Positions 1 through 5,971 of a stretch of DNA of 7,863 nucleotides are shown piece by piece. Both the position numbers and the translations under genes were made by a program. The DNA lies in the NCBI GenBank assembly GCA_003506995.1, contig DNXB01000447.1, positions 10,522 to 18,384 on the forward strand. Reading direction: 5' to 3'. The stretch's first letter is position 1. Each line of letters opens with the position of its first letter. This DNA is from Verrucomicrobiales bacterium. GTDB taxonomy: Bacteria; Verrucomicrobiota; Verrucomicrobiia; Verrucomicrobiales; Verrucomicrobiaceae. The notes under the pieces are model-generated. The model did not search any database. It was not told where the DNA came from and saw nothing but the letters and a program-made list of their open reading frames with translations.

Positions 1-592
1 CCGTGATCGTCAAGGTGGGTCGCATTCCTTGAGCCGCCAGACGGGCAACGGCCTCCACGAGCAACCCCGCTCCTTTGTCAGACACCAGCCTGCCGACAAA
101 CAGCACATCCCGCTCACGCGGGATTTCCGGCCGCAGCCGGAACAACTGGTCGTTGTAGGCGTTGGGGATGACTTCCACCGGCCCGCCCAGATAATCCGCC
201 ACCGCGCGGCTGCAGGCGATGTTCGTGGCCAGGGTGCGGGACAGCCAGCATTTCAGCCGCGCACGCAAGCTGCGATCATTGCGATCCCGGCCATACCAGC
301 CTTGATGGCAGATGACCAGGGGCTTGCGGCACAGCAGCGGCAGCGGCAGCCCCTTCAAGCTCATGTTGAACATGAGAAACACATCACAAGCAGCGGTGGC
401 TGAAAAAGCCTCCCGCCATGTGGCTCCGCGCAGCACCCGGAATGGAAACTCCACCGGCGGCTCGTTGGGACTCTCGCAGAGAACCGTGACCTCGTGCCCG
501 AGTTCCGTCAGCCCCGCCGCGCAGATGCGGGCGATTTCCTCCAGACCACCGATCTGAGGCGGAAAAGCCGGAGAATGAATGACGACTTTCAT
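1..592 (-). CDS. GT4-family glycosyltransferase, 3' end cut by window
   Basis: Reading from the ATG at 592-590 to the window edge gives 197 codons without a stop; the C-terminal half lies outside. The product is recognisable as the N-terminal GT-B domain and the start of the C-terminal domain of a GT4 (glycosyl transferase group 1) enzyme, which moves a sugar from a nucleotide-sugar donor to a growing glycan in the cytoplasm or at the inner membrane face. Visible features are the glycine-rich acceptor loop SPAFPPQIGGLEE near residues 7-19, a β-strand GHEVTVLCE at 32-40, the family signature VIPNAYNDQLF at 141-151, and the first strand and basic loop of the donor domain, DVLFVGRLVSDKGAGLLVEA, at 162-181. 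The E-x7-E motif would lie beyond the edge. The start overlaps the stop of the upstream gene as ATGA (592-589), indicating translational coupling. Donor and acceptor cannot be inferred. Confidence 0.9.
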   Translation of the reverse strand, partial: MKVVIHSPAFPPQIGGLEEIARICAAGLTELGHEVTVLCESPNEPPVEFPFRVLRGATWREAFSATAACDVFLMFNMSLKGLPLPLLCRKPLVICHQGWYGRDRNDRSLRARLKCWLSRTLATNIACSRAVADYLGGPVEVIPNAYNDQLFRLRPEIPRERDVLFVGRLVSDKGAGLLVEAVARLAAQGMRPTLTIT

Positions 593-1665
593 GCGAATGA
601 ACTCACCGGCTTCCCGGTGATTTGCGCCGCGTAGCTGGCGGCTGTGAAGGTGATGTTGTGCGGCACATACCAACCATGCAGAGCCTGCGACAGTCTGAGG
701 GAATCAGCAGCAGACGCCGAGCCTGGAGTTGTGTAATGCACGCCCTCCATCAATCCGTCAGCCAGCAAGCCCCGCGCCTCAGGCAGCACCACCGCGGTGC
801 GATAGGCCGCAAAGGCGGCGAAGATGCCCGACTTGGCAAGAAACGCGGGATTGTAGCCGGTCCAGGCATGCCCATGAAACCGAAACCAGTCCCGTGCCTC
901 TTGTGCCGGCAAATGCGCAATGTGCCGCACAGACAGTTCCTTCCCAAGCGAAGGCGGCTCGCGGCGGCCTATCCATCCCACGCGCTGGATGCGCAGGCGG
1001 CGGCAGACCTCTGCCAAGGCGGTGCTCTGCTCATCGTCAAAGGTCGAGGCAAACACCGTCATCCCCTGCCAGCGCTCCGCAGGTTCCGCCTCACCTTCAG
1101 TCGCTTCCTGCATGTTGGAAAAAACCGGCATCACCACCACCTCGGATGTTGGCGGCCCGGCGTTGCCTCGCAACCAGTCTGCATAGGCCTGGCGATTCGT
1201 CCGCAGCGCGTCCGAGGTCCGGGCCACACGGCGCAGCACCCACTTTTGCAGCGGTTGCAGCCAGAAGGCGGAGCTGCGCATCGAACCCGAGGCATACAGC
1301 TCATGAAACATCGTGATCAGACGGGGACGCCTTGGCATCTGTGACAACTGCCCCCAGCCGAAGGCCAGCCACAGCGGCACCCCGCGCTTTTGATAGCCAT
1401 AGGAGGACATGTGCAGGACGACGGCACTGAATTCCTCCTTCCGCGCTTCCACCCACTCCACCAGCGCTCGCGTGCTCAAGTCTGGCAGCCGGAACACCAG
1501 AAACTCCGTCTCTCCCTGCGGCTCGGTCCAGGTGGTTCCAGCGGCAAGAAAGCTGCTGTGAATGTCATGCTCGTCCCGCAAGGACTGAGCGAGCAGCCAT
1601 GCATAGTCGCCAATGCCACAGACCGCAGGCGGCACACGAGGGAGGATGTGCAGGATTCGTGTCAT
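589..1665 (-). CDS. GT-B glycosyltransferase-like protein without E-x7-E motif
   Basis: The product has 358 residues from the ATG at 1665. An open extension upstream to 2034 exists but runs through intergenic repeats and the neighbouring gene, and the first GT-like strand (MTRILHILPRVPPAVCGIGD) begins exactly at 1665. The N-terminus resembles the GT4 start: a β-strand, then a G-x-GDYAWLLAQSL loop-helix at residues 17-29. The strand FSAVVLHMSSYGYQK (79-93) and RLITMFHELYASG (115-127) fit the acceptor domain, and MTVFASTFDD (202-211) fits the domain switch. In the region where GT4 enzymes carry E-x7-E, this protein reads GYNPAFLAKSGIFAAFAAYR (270-289), keeping the small-residue helix but no matching glutamate pair. 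It may use a different catalytic arrangement, belong to a divergent GT family, or be inactive. It sits between two glycosyltransferase genes and its TGA overlaps the next ATG, so a glycan role is inferred from context and fold. Confidence 0.75.
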   Translation of the reverse strand: MTRILHILPRVPPAVCGIGDYAWLLAQSLRDEHDIHSSFLAAGTTWTEPQGETEFLVFRLPDLSTRALVEWVEARKEEFSAVVLHMSSYGYQKRGVPLWLAFGWGQLSQMPRRPRLITMFHELYASGSMRSSAFWLQPLQKWVLRRVARTSDALRTNRQAYADWLRGNAGPPTSEVVVMPVFSNMQEATEGEAEPAERWQGMTVFASTFDDEQSTALAEVCRRLRIQRVGWIGRREPPSLGKELSVRHIAHLPAQEARDWFRFHGHAWTGYNPAFLAKSGIFAAFAAYRTAVVLPEARGLLADGLMEGVHYTTPGSASAADSLRLSQALHGWYVPHNITFTAASYAAQITGKPVSSFA

Positions 1666-1826
1666 GACCCCGTAGCTGCGTTCGCAAGAACGCGGCCCTC
1701 CGATCCCCGCACCTTGGCAAGTGCGCCTACAAGCCCGCCCCGCGTAGCCGCGTTCGCCAGGACGCGGTTCTCCGATCCCCGCGCCTTGGCAGGGGCACCT
1801 ACAAAAGACTGATGATCCAACATCAT
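1662..1826 (-). CDS. Possible 54-aa two-repeat peptide bridging two genes
   Basis: Between the double glycosyltransferase and the next gene lies one uninterrupted frame of 54 codons plus TGA. Its ATG (1826-1824) overlaps the upstream TGA (1825-1823) as ATGA, and its TGA (1664-1662) overlaps the downstream ATG (1665-1663) as ATGA. The peptide has an eight-residue leader and two units: VGAPAKARGSENRVLANAAT (residues 9-28) and VGALAKVRGSEGRVLANAAT (33-52), 17 of 20 identical with a period of 24 residues. The units are exactly the DNA repeats at 1671-1732 and 1743-1804. Of the nine base differences between the copies, five are synonymous in this frame, a weak sign favouring translation. I know no protein family for it. 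The alternative is that the DNA repeat matters as a palindrome and is open only because its 72-bp period is a multiple of three. It has no separate Shine-Dalgarno sequence, so translation would depend on coupling. Confidence 0.35.
   Translation of the reverse strand: MMLDHQSFVGAPAKARGSENRVLANAATRGGLVGALAKVRGSEGRVLANAATGS
1671..1732 (-). repeat. Palindromic repeat, copy 1 (62 bp)
   Basis: This copy matches the one at 1743-1804 at 53 of 62 positions, in the same orientation. Read on the minus strand it begins GTAG and ends CTAC, and holds two hairpins. The first is CGCACTT-GCCA-AGGTGCG, 7 pairs including one G-T. The second is GCGTTC-TTGC-GAACGC, 6 perfect pairs. They are separated by a GC-rich linker containing GGGGATCGGAG, which is unchanged between the copies. 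Complementary ends plus two internal hairpins give a cloverleaf-like layout typical of REP/MITE-type small repeats. I recall similar sequences scattered through verrucomicrobial genomes but cannot verify this here. Confidence 0.85.
1743..1804 (-). repeat. Palindromic repeat, copy 2 (62 bp)
   Basis: This is the second copy, 10 bp away from the first (1733-1742), with nine substitutions and no indels. The GTAG and CTAC ends are preserved. In the second hairpin the inner stem has one mismatch (GCGTCC against GAACGC), but the outer stem is extended to CCGCG/CGCGG, so pairing potential is partly traded rather than lost. The first hairpin carries one C-C mismatch. It lies directly downstream of the double glycosyltransferase stop codon. 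Confidence 0.85.
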
Positions 1827-4258
1827 GCGGCGGTCGCAGGCATGAGTTCGTCATAAATCCTGCGCATGGATTCACGATAACGATGGCTGGTCCATTGACG
1901 CGCAAAAGTGCTGGCGGCGCGTCCGTCCTCCAGGCAGCGCCCCGGCTGCCGGTGGTAATGCTCCAGGCGCGCGGCGATGGCGGTGGACGAAAACGCGGGC
2001 ACGCGCCAGGCAGGATCTGGCACGGGCGCGCCACAGCGGTCGGTCACAATCACCGGCAGCCCGCAGGCCATGGCCTCCACCGCCACAAAGCCAAAGCTGT
2101 CGCCCAGGGAGGACATCACCAGCACATCATGATTCCAGTAGAGCTCCCGCAGCTCGGCACGCGGACAGTAGGACAGCGAGCGCACCAGTGATTTGACCTG
2201 CTTCAGAAAAGGCCGCATGTCCGGCTGCACGGGGCCGACGAGCGTCAGCTCCACCCCGGCGCCACCCACCTGGTCGAGGGCCGCCAGCAAATACGGCAGT
2301 CCCTTGGCCAGCGAACCCGCACCGGCATGCAGCACCCGCAGCGGCCGTCCCTGTTTCACCGGCTCTCGTACTTTGGGAGGGAACCAAAAGTCCGCGTCCA
2401 CCCACAAGGGCACCACCCGCAGTTTTTCCTCGGGCAGGCCTTCCGCCAGATACACCTGCCGCTGCATTTCGGAGCACAAGACCATCACATCCGCCAGTTC
2501 ACGCTCCAGCTCCTTGCGTTCCGCCATGGCCGGACTGTCCAGGAGACGCGGCGCTTTCAGCCCCAGTTCATCGGCGGCACGCTGGATGCCCTTCTGCAGG
2601 AAGCGGGTGGGAATGCCGTGGCAGTCCAAGAGGCAGAACATATTTTGCCTTTTAGCGGCAACGAACAGTTCCAGGGCGCAGGTCTCCGCGCCCACCAGAA
2701 TGCCAGCCTGGGGATGTTCAGGCAAACGCCGCGCCACCTGGCGGGCAAACCAGCGGTTGGTGAGCAAGGGGTTGACCTTGCGCGGTGCCACACAGCGCTC
2801 CGTGATGCGCTGGACCAGGAGCGGCAGCGGCGTCTCTGTGACGCGCTCAGGCGGCAGCACCTCCGCCCCGAGCGGCAAGGCAGACGGGATGAACAGCCAG
2901 CGCGCCAGAAGCTCCCCCCAATGCCCCGGCATGCGGATGAGCGAGCAGTAAAAATGCTCCAGCCTGCCCACCTCGGCGGCGGCGGCCCCCATTTGAAACA
3001 CCTGATGCACCCCCAAATAGGCGGCCACCACACCCTGCCGCGTGGTCAGGCAAAGAGCGGGACCATCCTGGTCCCGGGTTCGCTCCACGGCCGGCAATGC
3101 TGCCAGCGCACTCTTCAAATCAGCGGCATCCTCAGCGAAGGACCACGTTTGGATGCGCTGGGCGGCGTGGCGGCCAGCCTCTCCCAGCAAGGACTGATCC
3201 TTGAGCAAGTCAGCCAATGCCTGCGCCAGCGCCTCGACCGAGCCACTGCGAAACACCCGTCCGGTGCCCTGCACCAGATCGGCAGCCGAGCCGACGCGAT
3301 CACTCACCACCGCCGCCCGTCCGGCACACATGGCCTCGTTCACCACCAGGCCCCAGGGCTCAAACTCCGAGGGCAGCAGCAGCAGGTCGGTCAAACGATA
3401 CAGTGCTGGCAGGCGTGACTGGTTTTGAAAGCCGAGAAAGCGGGTGCGTCCGGGATAAAGCTTCGCCGCCAGTTTTTCGATGCGTCCACGCAGCGGGCCG
3501 TCCCCCACGAAAATCAACCAGGGGCGCTGTCCTGCCGGAAGATTCGCCACCGCAAGCGCCAGACCACGCAGCGCCAGATCCGGACGCTTCTCTTGCTTCA
3601 GCTTGCCAAAAAAACCGAAGACCTTGTCCGCCGCCCCGATGCCCAGCCGCTCCCGCCATTGCCGAACCTCCTGCTCCAATGCCTCGTCGGTGTGGGAGAA
3701 GCGCTCGTTGTCCACCGCGTAAGGAACATCCACAATGCGGTGCTCCGCCACGCCGTAGCTGCGATAAAAAGCACGGTTCGCCGAGCCGATGGCGAGAAAA
3801 CGGAACACCGTGCCAAAGCATCGGGTGAGAATCTGCCGGTGGAACCAACGGCGAATCAGACCACCCTTGAGGCACTTGAGATGCGACTCACCCCGCAGCA
3901 GCACCGGAATGCCGAGCTGCCAGGCGGCGTTCCAAGCCGCCACCGAAAACACATCCCCCCAACCATGAATCCAGACTGCGCTTGGCCGCATGTCCTCCAG
4001 CAGCCGTTTGATCCGCCGCCGCAGGCAGACAAAACCCGCCGGGCCAAACCAGAACGGCGACTCCAGAATGGTGAAGTCATAGCCCTCCAGCAGCGGAATG
4101 TCCCAGGGCTGGTCACGGCCCAGCTCAGCATCATGCCCGGCCCACTCCGAGGCCATCGGACCATACACCACCTTCAGATTCAGCCCAGCATCCACCAGCG
4201 CCCGGATCATCGGCGACTGATACTGGATCGGATGCGTGAGGAAGTAAGCGATGCGCAT
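1823..4258 (-). CDS. Double GT4 glycosyltransferase (two fused GT-B enzymes)
   Basis: The protein has 811 residues from the ATG at 4258; a TTG one codon earlier is possible but unnecessary. A usual GT4 enzyme has 350-420 residues, so this is two complete enzymes in one chain. Enzyme 1 (about 1-390) starts RIAYFLTHPIQYQSPMIRAL, has the domain-switch strand KVFGFFGKLKQEKRPDLAL (212-230), the donor loop VGDGPLRGRIE (251-261) and a canonical E-x7-E in EFEPWGLVVNEAMCAG (E300, E308). Enzyme 2 (about 400-811) has VVPLWVDADFW (615-625), LHAGAGSLAKGLPYLL (643-658) and SSLGDSFGFVAVEAMACG (716-733), where aspartate 720 replaces the first glutamate of E-x7-E. The linker near 390-400 (RTRDQDGP) is short and polar. 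No transmembrane segment is obvious. Such fusions usually add two successive sugars to one acceptor; this is inference, as are the substrates. The 168-nt gap upstream suggests its own transcription start, but no clear promoter is visible. Confidence 0.92.
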   Translation of the reverse strand: MRIAYFLTHPIQYQSPMIRALVDAGLNLKVVYGPMASEWAGHDAELGRDQPWDIPLLEGYDFTILESPFWFGPAGFVCLRRRIKRLLEDMRPSAVWIHGWGDVFSVAAWNAAWQLGIPVLLRGESHLKCLKGGLIRRWFHRQILTRCFGTVFRFLAIGSANRAFYRSYGVAEHRIVDVPYAVDNERFSHTDEALEQEVRQWRERLGIGAADKVFGFFGKLKQEKRPDLALRGLALAVANLPAGQRPWLIFVGDGPLRGRIEKLAAKLYPGRTRFLGFQNQSRLPALYRLTDLLLLPSEFEPWGLVVNEAMCAGRAAVVSDRVGSAADLVQGTGRVFRSGSVEALAQALADLLKDQSLLGEAGRHAAQRIQTWSFAEDAADLKSALAALPAVERTRDQDGPALCLTTRQGVVAAYLGVHQVFQMGAAAAEVGRLEHFYCSLIRMPGHWGELLARWLFIPSALPLGAEVLPPERVTETPLPLLVQRITERCVAPRKVNPLLTNRWFARQVARRLPEHPQAGILVGAETCALELFVAAKRQNMFCLLDCHGIPTRFLQKGIQRAADELGLKAPRLLDSPAMAERKELERELADVMVLCSEMQRQVYLAEGLPEEKLRVVPLWVDADFWFPPKVREPVKQGRPLRVLHAGAGSLAKGLPYLLAALDQVGGAGVELTLVGPVQPDMRPFLKQVKSLVRSLSYCPRAELRELYWNHDVLVMSSLGDSFGFVAVEAMACGLPVIVTDRCGAPVPDPAWRVPAFSSTAIAARLEHYHRQPGRCLEDGRAASTFARQWTSHRYRESMRRIYDELMPATAA

Positions 4259-4298
4259 CAACTTTCAGGGAAGCAAAGAAAACACCGAAGAGAGACTC

Positions 4299-4407
4299 AT
4301 CCACCGATTGCACAGATTGCACAGATTTGACTTTGTCGGTCTCGGCAACTCGGCTCACAGATCAAAGCCCGTCTGATTAATCTGAGTGATCTGCGAAATC
4401 TGTGGAT
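4299..4407. repeat. Inverted array of degenerate 9-bp units
   Basis: Two 29-bp arms, 4299-4327 and 4379-4407, are imperfect inverted repeats (23 of 29 positions pair) around a 51-bp spacer. Each arm is three 9-bp units plus AT. The left arm, read on the minus strand, is AATCTGTGC, AATCTGTGC, AATCGGTGG. The right arm, read on the plus strand, is AATCTGAGT, GATCTGCGA, AATCTGTGG. The array occupies most of the gap between the Uma2 gene and the double glycosyltransferase. Repeats built from AATCTGTG-like units are, from memory, common intergenic elements in environmental bacteria. As RNA it could fold into a long hairpin and act as a weak terminator for the Uma2 transcript. No gene is visible in 4262-4429. 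Confidence 0.75.
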
Positions 4408-4429
4408 AAACATTCGATTCAAGATCCTC

Positions 4430-5026
4430 TCACCCAAGCAACTGCTTCACGGCGATCTTCAAACCGGTCACCGAGCGGCTGCGGACGGTGTCTCCCGCGT
4501 CGAGCACCTCAATGCTCTTGTAACCCTTGGCCGAGGGGCCGGTGAAGACGTGAAGGGCGGCCTCCTTCACATCCAGCACCCAGTATTCGCCAATCCCGGC
4601 CTTCGCGTAGAGCTTGGATTTCACCTGCATGTCAAACTCCACGCTGGAATCCGCCACCTCAATGATCAGGAGCACATCCTTCGGCCCTGGATGCGCCTTG
4701 CGATAACCATCCGCTTTCGCACGCACGATGGCCGCGTCTGGTTGCGGCTCGGAATGGTTCGCGATCGTGATGGGTTCGTTCATGCGCAGCCAGACCCCGG
4801 CGGGCAGCTCGGCTGGCAGCGAGTTCGTGATCCTCGTGGTATGATAAGAATGCTCGGGACCGATGGGTGGCATGATGGTCAGTTCTCCGTGGATGAGCTC
4901 AATGCGGTCCGCCCGCGTGAAATGACCGGCCTCGACGAGCTGATGGTAATCCGCCACGGTGAAGGCGTAGCGGCTCCGCGCGTCAACCGGCGAAGGCACA
5001 TGTCGGGGTGTCGATGCGAAAGCCAT
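4430..5026 (-). CDS. Uma2-family (DUF820) nuclease-like protein
   Basis: The product has 198 residues, the usual length for Uma2/DUF820 proteins, which have the PD-(D/E)xK restriction-endonuclease fold. Family hallmarks appear in order: YAFTVADYHQLVEAG (20-34), RIELIHGELTIMPP (41-54), the acidic strand PQPDAAIVR with D97, the core strand DVLLIIEVADSS with E123, D132 followed by K136 and K138, and the C-terminal signature YAKAGIGEYWVLDV (140-153). All expected active-site positions seem intact, so it may be catalytically competent. The biological role of Uma2 proteins is largely unknown; they are often found in many scattered copies in cyanobacteria, planctomycetes and verrucomicrobia. Here it stands alone, separated from its neighbours by 101 and 171 nt and flanked by inverted repeats, and has no visible functional link to glycan synthesis. 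It may be an inserted gene. The ATG at 5026 has no clear Shine-Dalgarno sequence. Confidence 0.9.
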   Translation of the reverse strand: MAFASTPRHVPSPVDARSRYAFTVADYHQLVEAGHFTRADRIELIHGELTIMPPIGPEHSYHTTRITNSLPAELPAGVWLRMNEPITIANHSEPQPDAAIVRAKADGYRKAHPGPKDVLLIIEVADSSVEFDMQVKSKLYAKAGIGEYWVLDVKEAALHVFTGPSAKGYKSIEVLDAGDTVRSRSVTGLKIAVKQLLG

Positions 5027-5056
5027 GCGTGTTAAAGTGGGGTCGGGTGAGAATTT

Positions 5057-5086
5057 GGCAACTGATCCTGGATCAGGCAGGCAACT
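5057..5086. promoter_or_regulatory. Palindrome with flanking direct repeats upstream of Uma2 gene
   Basis: A perfect 15-bp palindrome, CTGATCC-T-GGATCAG, lies at 5062-5076. A 7-bp direct repeat GGCAACT flanks and partly overlaps it at 5057-5063 and 5080-5086, 23 bp apart. It lies 31-60 bp upstream of the Uma2 start codon, the position expected for an operator. No convincing promoter hexamers accompany it, and it could equally be residue of an insertion. Regulatory function is inference. Confidence 0.35.
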
Positions 5087-5104
5087 TTCAAAAAGCGTTC
5101 AGTA

Positions 5105-5129
5105 GATCCCCCAGTCAGACTGGGGGATC
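5105..5129 (-). terminator. Perfect 11-bp hairpin at the end of the FkbM gene
   Basis: GATCCCCCAGT, a 3-nt loop and ACTGGGGGATC form a perfect 11-bp stem. The TGA of the FkbM gene (5130-5128) overlaps the first two bases of the stem on the minus strand. Transcription of the 7724-5128 gene block would pass straight into it. A classical U-tract is missing: the only T-run (five Ts at 5094-5090) comes 10 nt after the stem. It may therefore stop transcription inefficiently, protect the mRNA 3' end, or be a different kind of palindrome. The stem is strong and G/C-rich in its centre. Confidence 0.5.
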
Positions 5130-5961
5130 AGAACCAGGCATGGAAGTTTTGGATGCCAGGCTCATCCCCCAGCGACTCCCATTGGTAACCATATCGCTCC
5201 AGCATTCGGAGCGCTGTGCTGGGCTGGATGCCGAGCTGGGACTGCCGGTAAAGATTTTCTTCAAAGAACACATGACGGACGCGCTTCCCAGCCAGCAATT
5301 CTGCAGCCCCTTCAATCACCCAGGCATCCGCGCCTTCACAATCAATTTTCAACACTGCAATCTCTTGTTCAGGAAAAGCGGCATCCAGCCGATGGCACGG
5401 AACCGTCACCATCAAATTTTGCCCAGCCTCAGCATTAGTCGGCGGCGCGACATTGGATGCAGAAGTGGCGATGCCTCCCCAGCCAGTCTCCTCATGACTC
5501 CCAAGGTTGAAAGTCACACACCCTTCGTAGTTTGAGGCGGCCCACTCACGAACTGAAATCCGTTCCTCCAAACGATTGAGCGTCACATTGTGGCGCAAAG
5601 GCCCGGCATTGGCGGGTGATGCCTCGATGGCGGCGGCTTGATTCTCACAACGGGCACCACACCACAAGAGCGAGAAATAGCCATAATTCGCCCCCACATC
5701 CAAGAGGAGTCCGCCCCTGTCTTTGGCGATTCCATGCAGGAGCTTGGTAAGCTCCTCCTCATACAGCCCAAAGAGTGCGATCTCCCCGTGAAACCCGTCT
5801 GCCGGAGAGAGCTGCATGACCACTGACGGCTCATAACTCAGTCGAGCCGCGTTGAATTTTGCTGCATACCAAGATTGGTGATTTGCCAAGAACCGATGAT
5901 ACAACGAGGTCTGGATACGACGTGGAAGCTTGCGGAGCAGCATCAGCAGACGATCAGTCAT
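5128..5961 (-). CDS. FkbM-family SAM-dependent methyltransferase
   Basis: The product has 277 residues, typical for the FkbM family, which O-methylates sugars or other small acceptors with S-adenosylmethionine. Motif I is LLLDVGANYGYFSLLW (85-100, with D88 and GANYG binding SAM), the acidic residue after strand 2 is E113 in AIEASPANAG, and the family signature VLKIDCEGADAWVIEGA (203-219) is complete, followed by VFFEENLY (231-238). The basic N-terminus (KLPRRIQ) precedes the SAM domain with no signal peptide, so it is cytosolic. The gene follows the GT8-like gene after 10 nt and is probably co-transcribed. In polysaccharide loci FkbM enzymes commonly methylate a sugar residue; that role is inferred. 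Sampled stretches (5341-5400, 48% GC; 5641-5700, 52%) are clearly less GC-rich than the double glycosyltransferase (2821-2880, 77%), which hints at a different origin. Confidence 0.93.
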   Translation of the reverse strand: MTDRLLMLLRKLPRRIQTSLYHRFLANHQSWYAAKFNAARLSYEPSVVMQLSPADGFHGEIALFGLYEEELTKLLHGIAKDRGGLLLDVGANYGYFSLLWCGARCENQAAAIEASPANAGPLRHNVTLNRLEERISVREWAASNYEGCVTFNLGSHEETGWGGIATSASNVAPPTNAEAGQNLMVTVPCHRLDAAFPEQEIAVLKIDCEGADAWVIEGAAELLAGKRVRHVFFEENLYRQSQLGIQPSTALRMLERYGYQWESLGDEPGIQNFHAWF

Positions 5962-5971
5962 GAATGGGTGA

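Noticed and set aside
333..350. CAG/CGG-rich simple repeat.
   Set aside because: It falls inside the glycosyltransferase coding sequence and encodes an ordinary Leu-Pro stretch (GLPLPLL); it is explained by codon bias.
622..1344. Plus-strand frame of 240 codons.
   Set aside because: It is antisense to the GT-B-like gene and has shadow composition with no domain signals.
1671..1804. CRISPR array.
   Set aside because: There are only two repeat units, 62 bp long with a 10-bp spacer, and internal hairpins throughout; this does not fit CRISPR repeat and spacer sizes, and no cas gene is present.
1666..2034. Upstream extension of the 589-1665 gene to 2034 (123 extra residues).
   Set aside because: The extension runs through the palindromic repeats and antisense-free coding sequence of the preceding gene in a different frame, is Cys/Arg/Pro-rich, and the family-like N-terminus begins at the ATG at 1665.
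4259..4261. TTG as the start codon of the double glycosyltransferase.
   Set aside because: It would add only one residue before a normal ATG and no Shine-Dalgarno sequence favours it.
2327..4330. Long plus-strand open frames (363 codons at 2327-3418 and 301 codons at 3425-4330).
   Set aside because: They lie antisense to the double glycosyltransferase, whose protein shows clear family motifs throughout. High GC with few stop codons creates such shadows, and their translations are rich in Arg, Gln, His and Pro without any recognisable motif.
5027..5068. Sigma-70 promoter for the Uma2 gene (TTGCCA as -35, TTTAAC as -10).
   Set aside because: The spacing is 19 bp, the -10 matches only 4 of 6 positions, and the -10 lies only 4 nt before the ATG, which would require a leaderless message. 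This is too weak to annotate.
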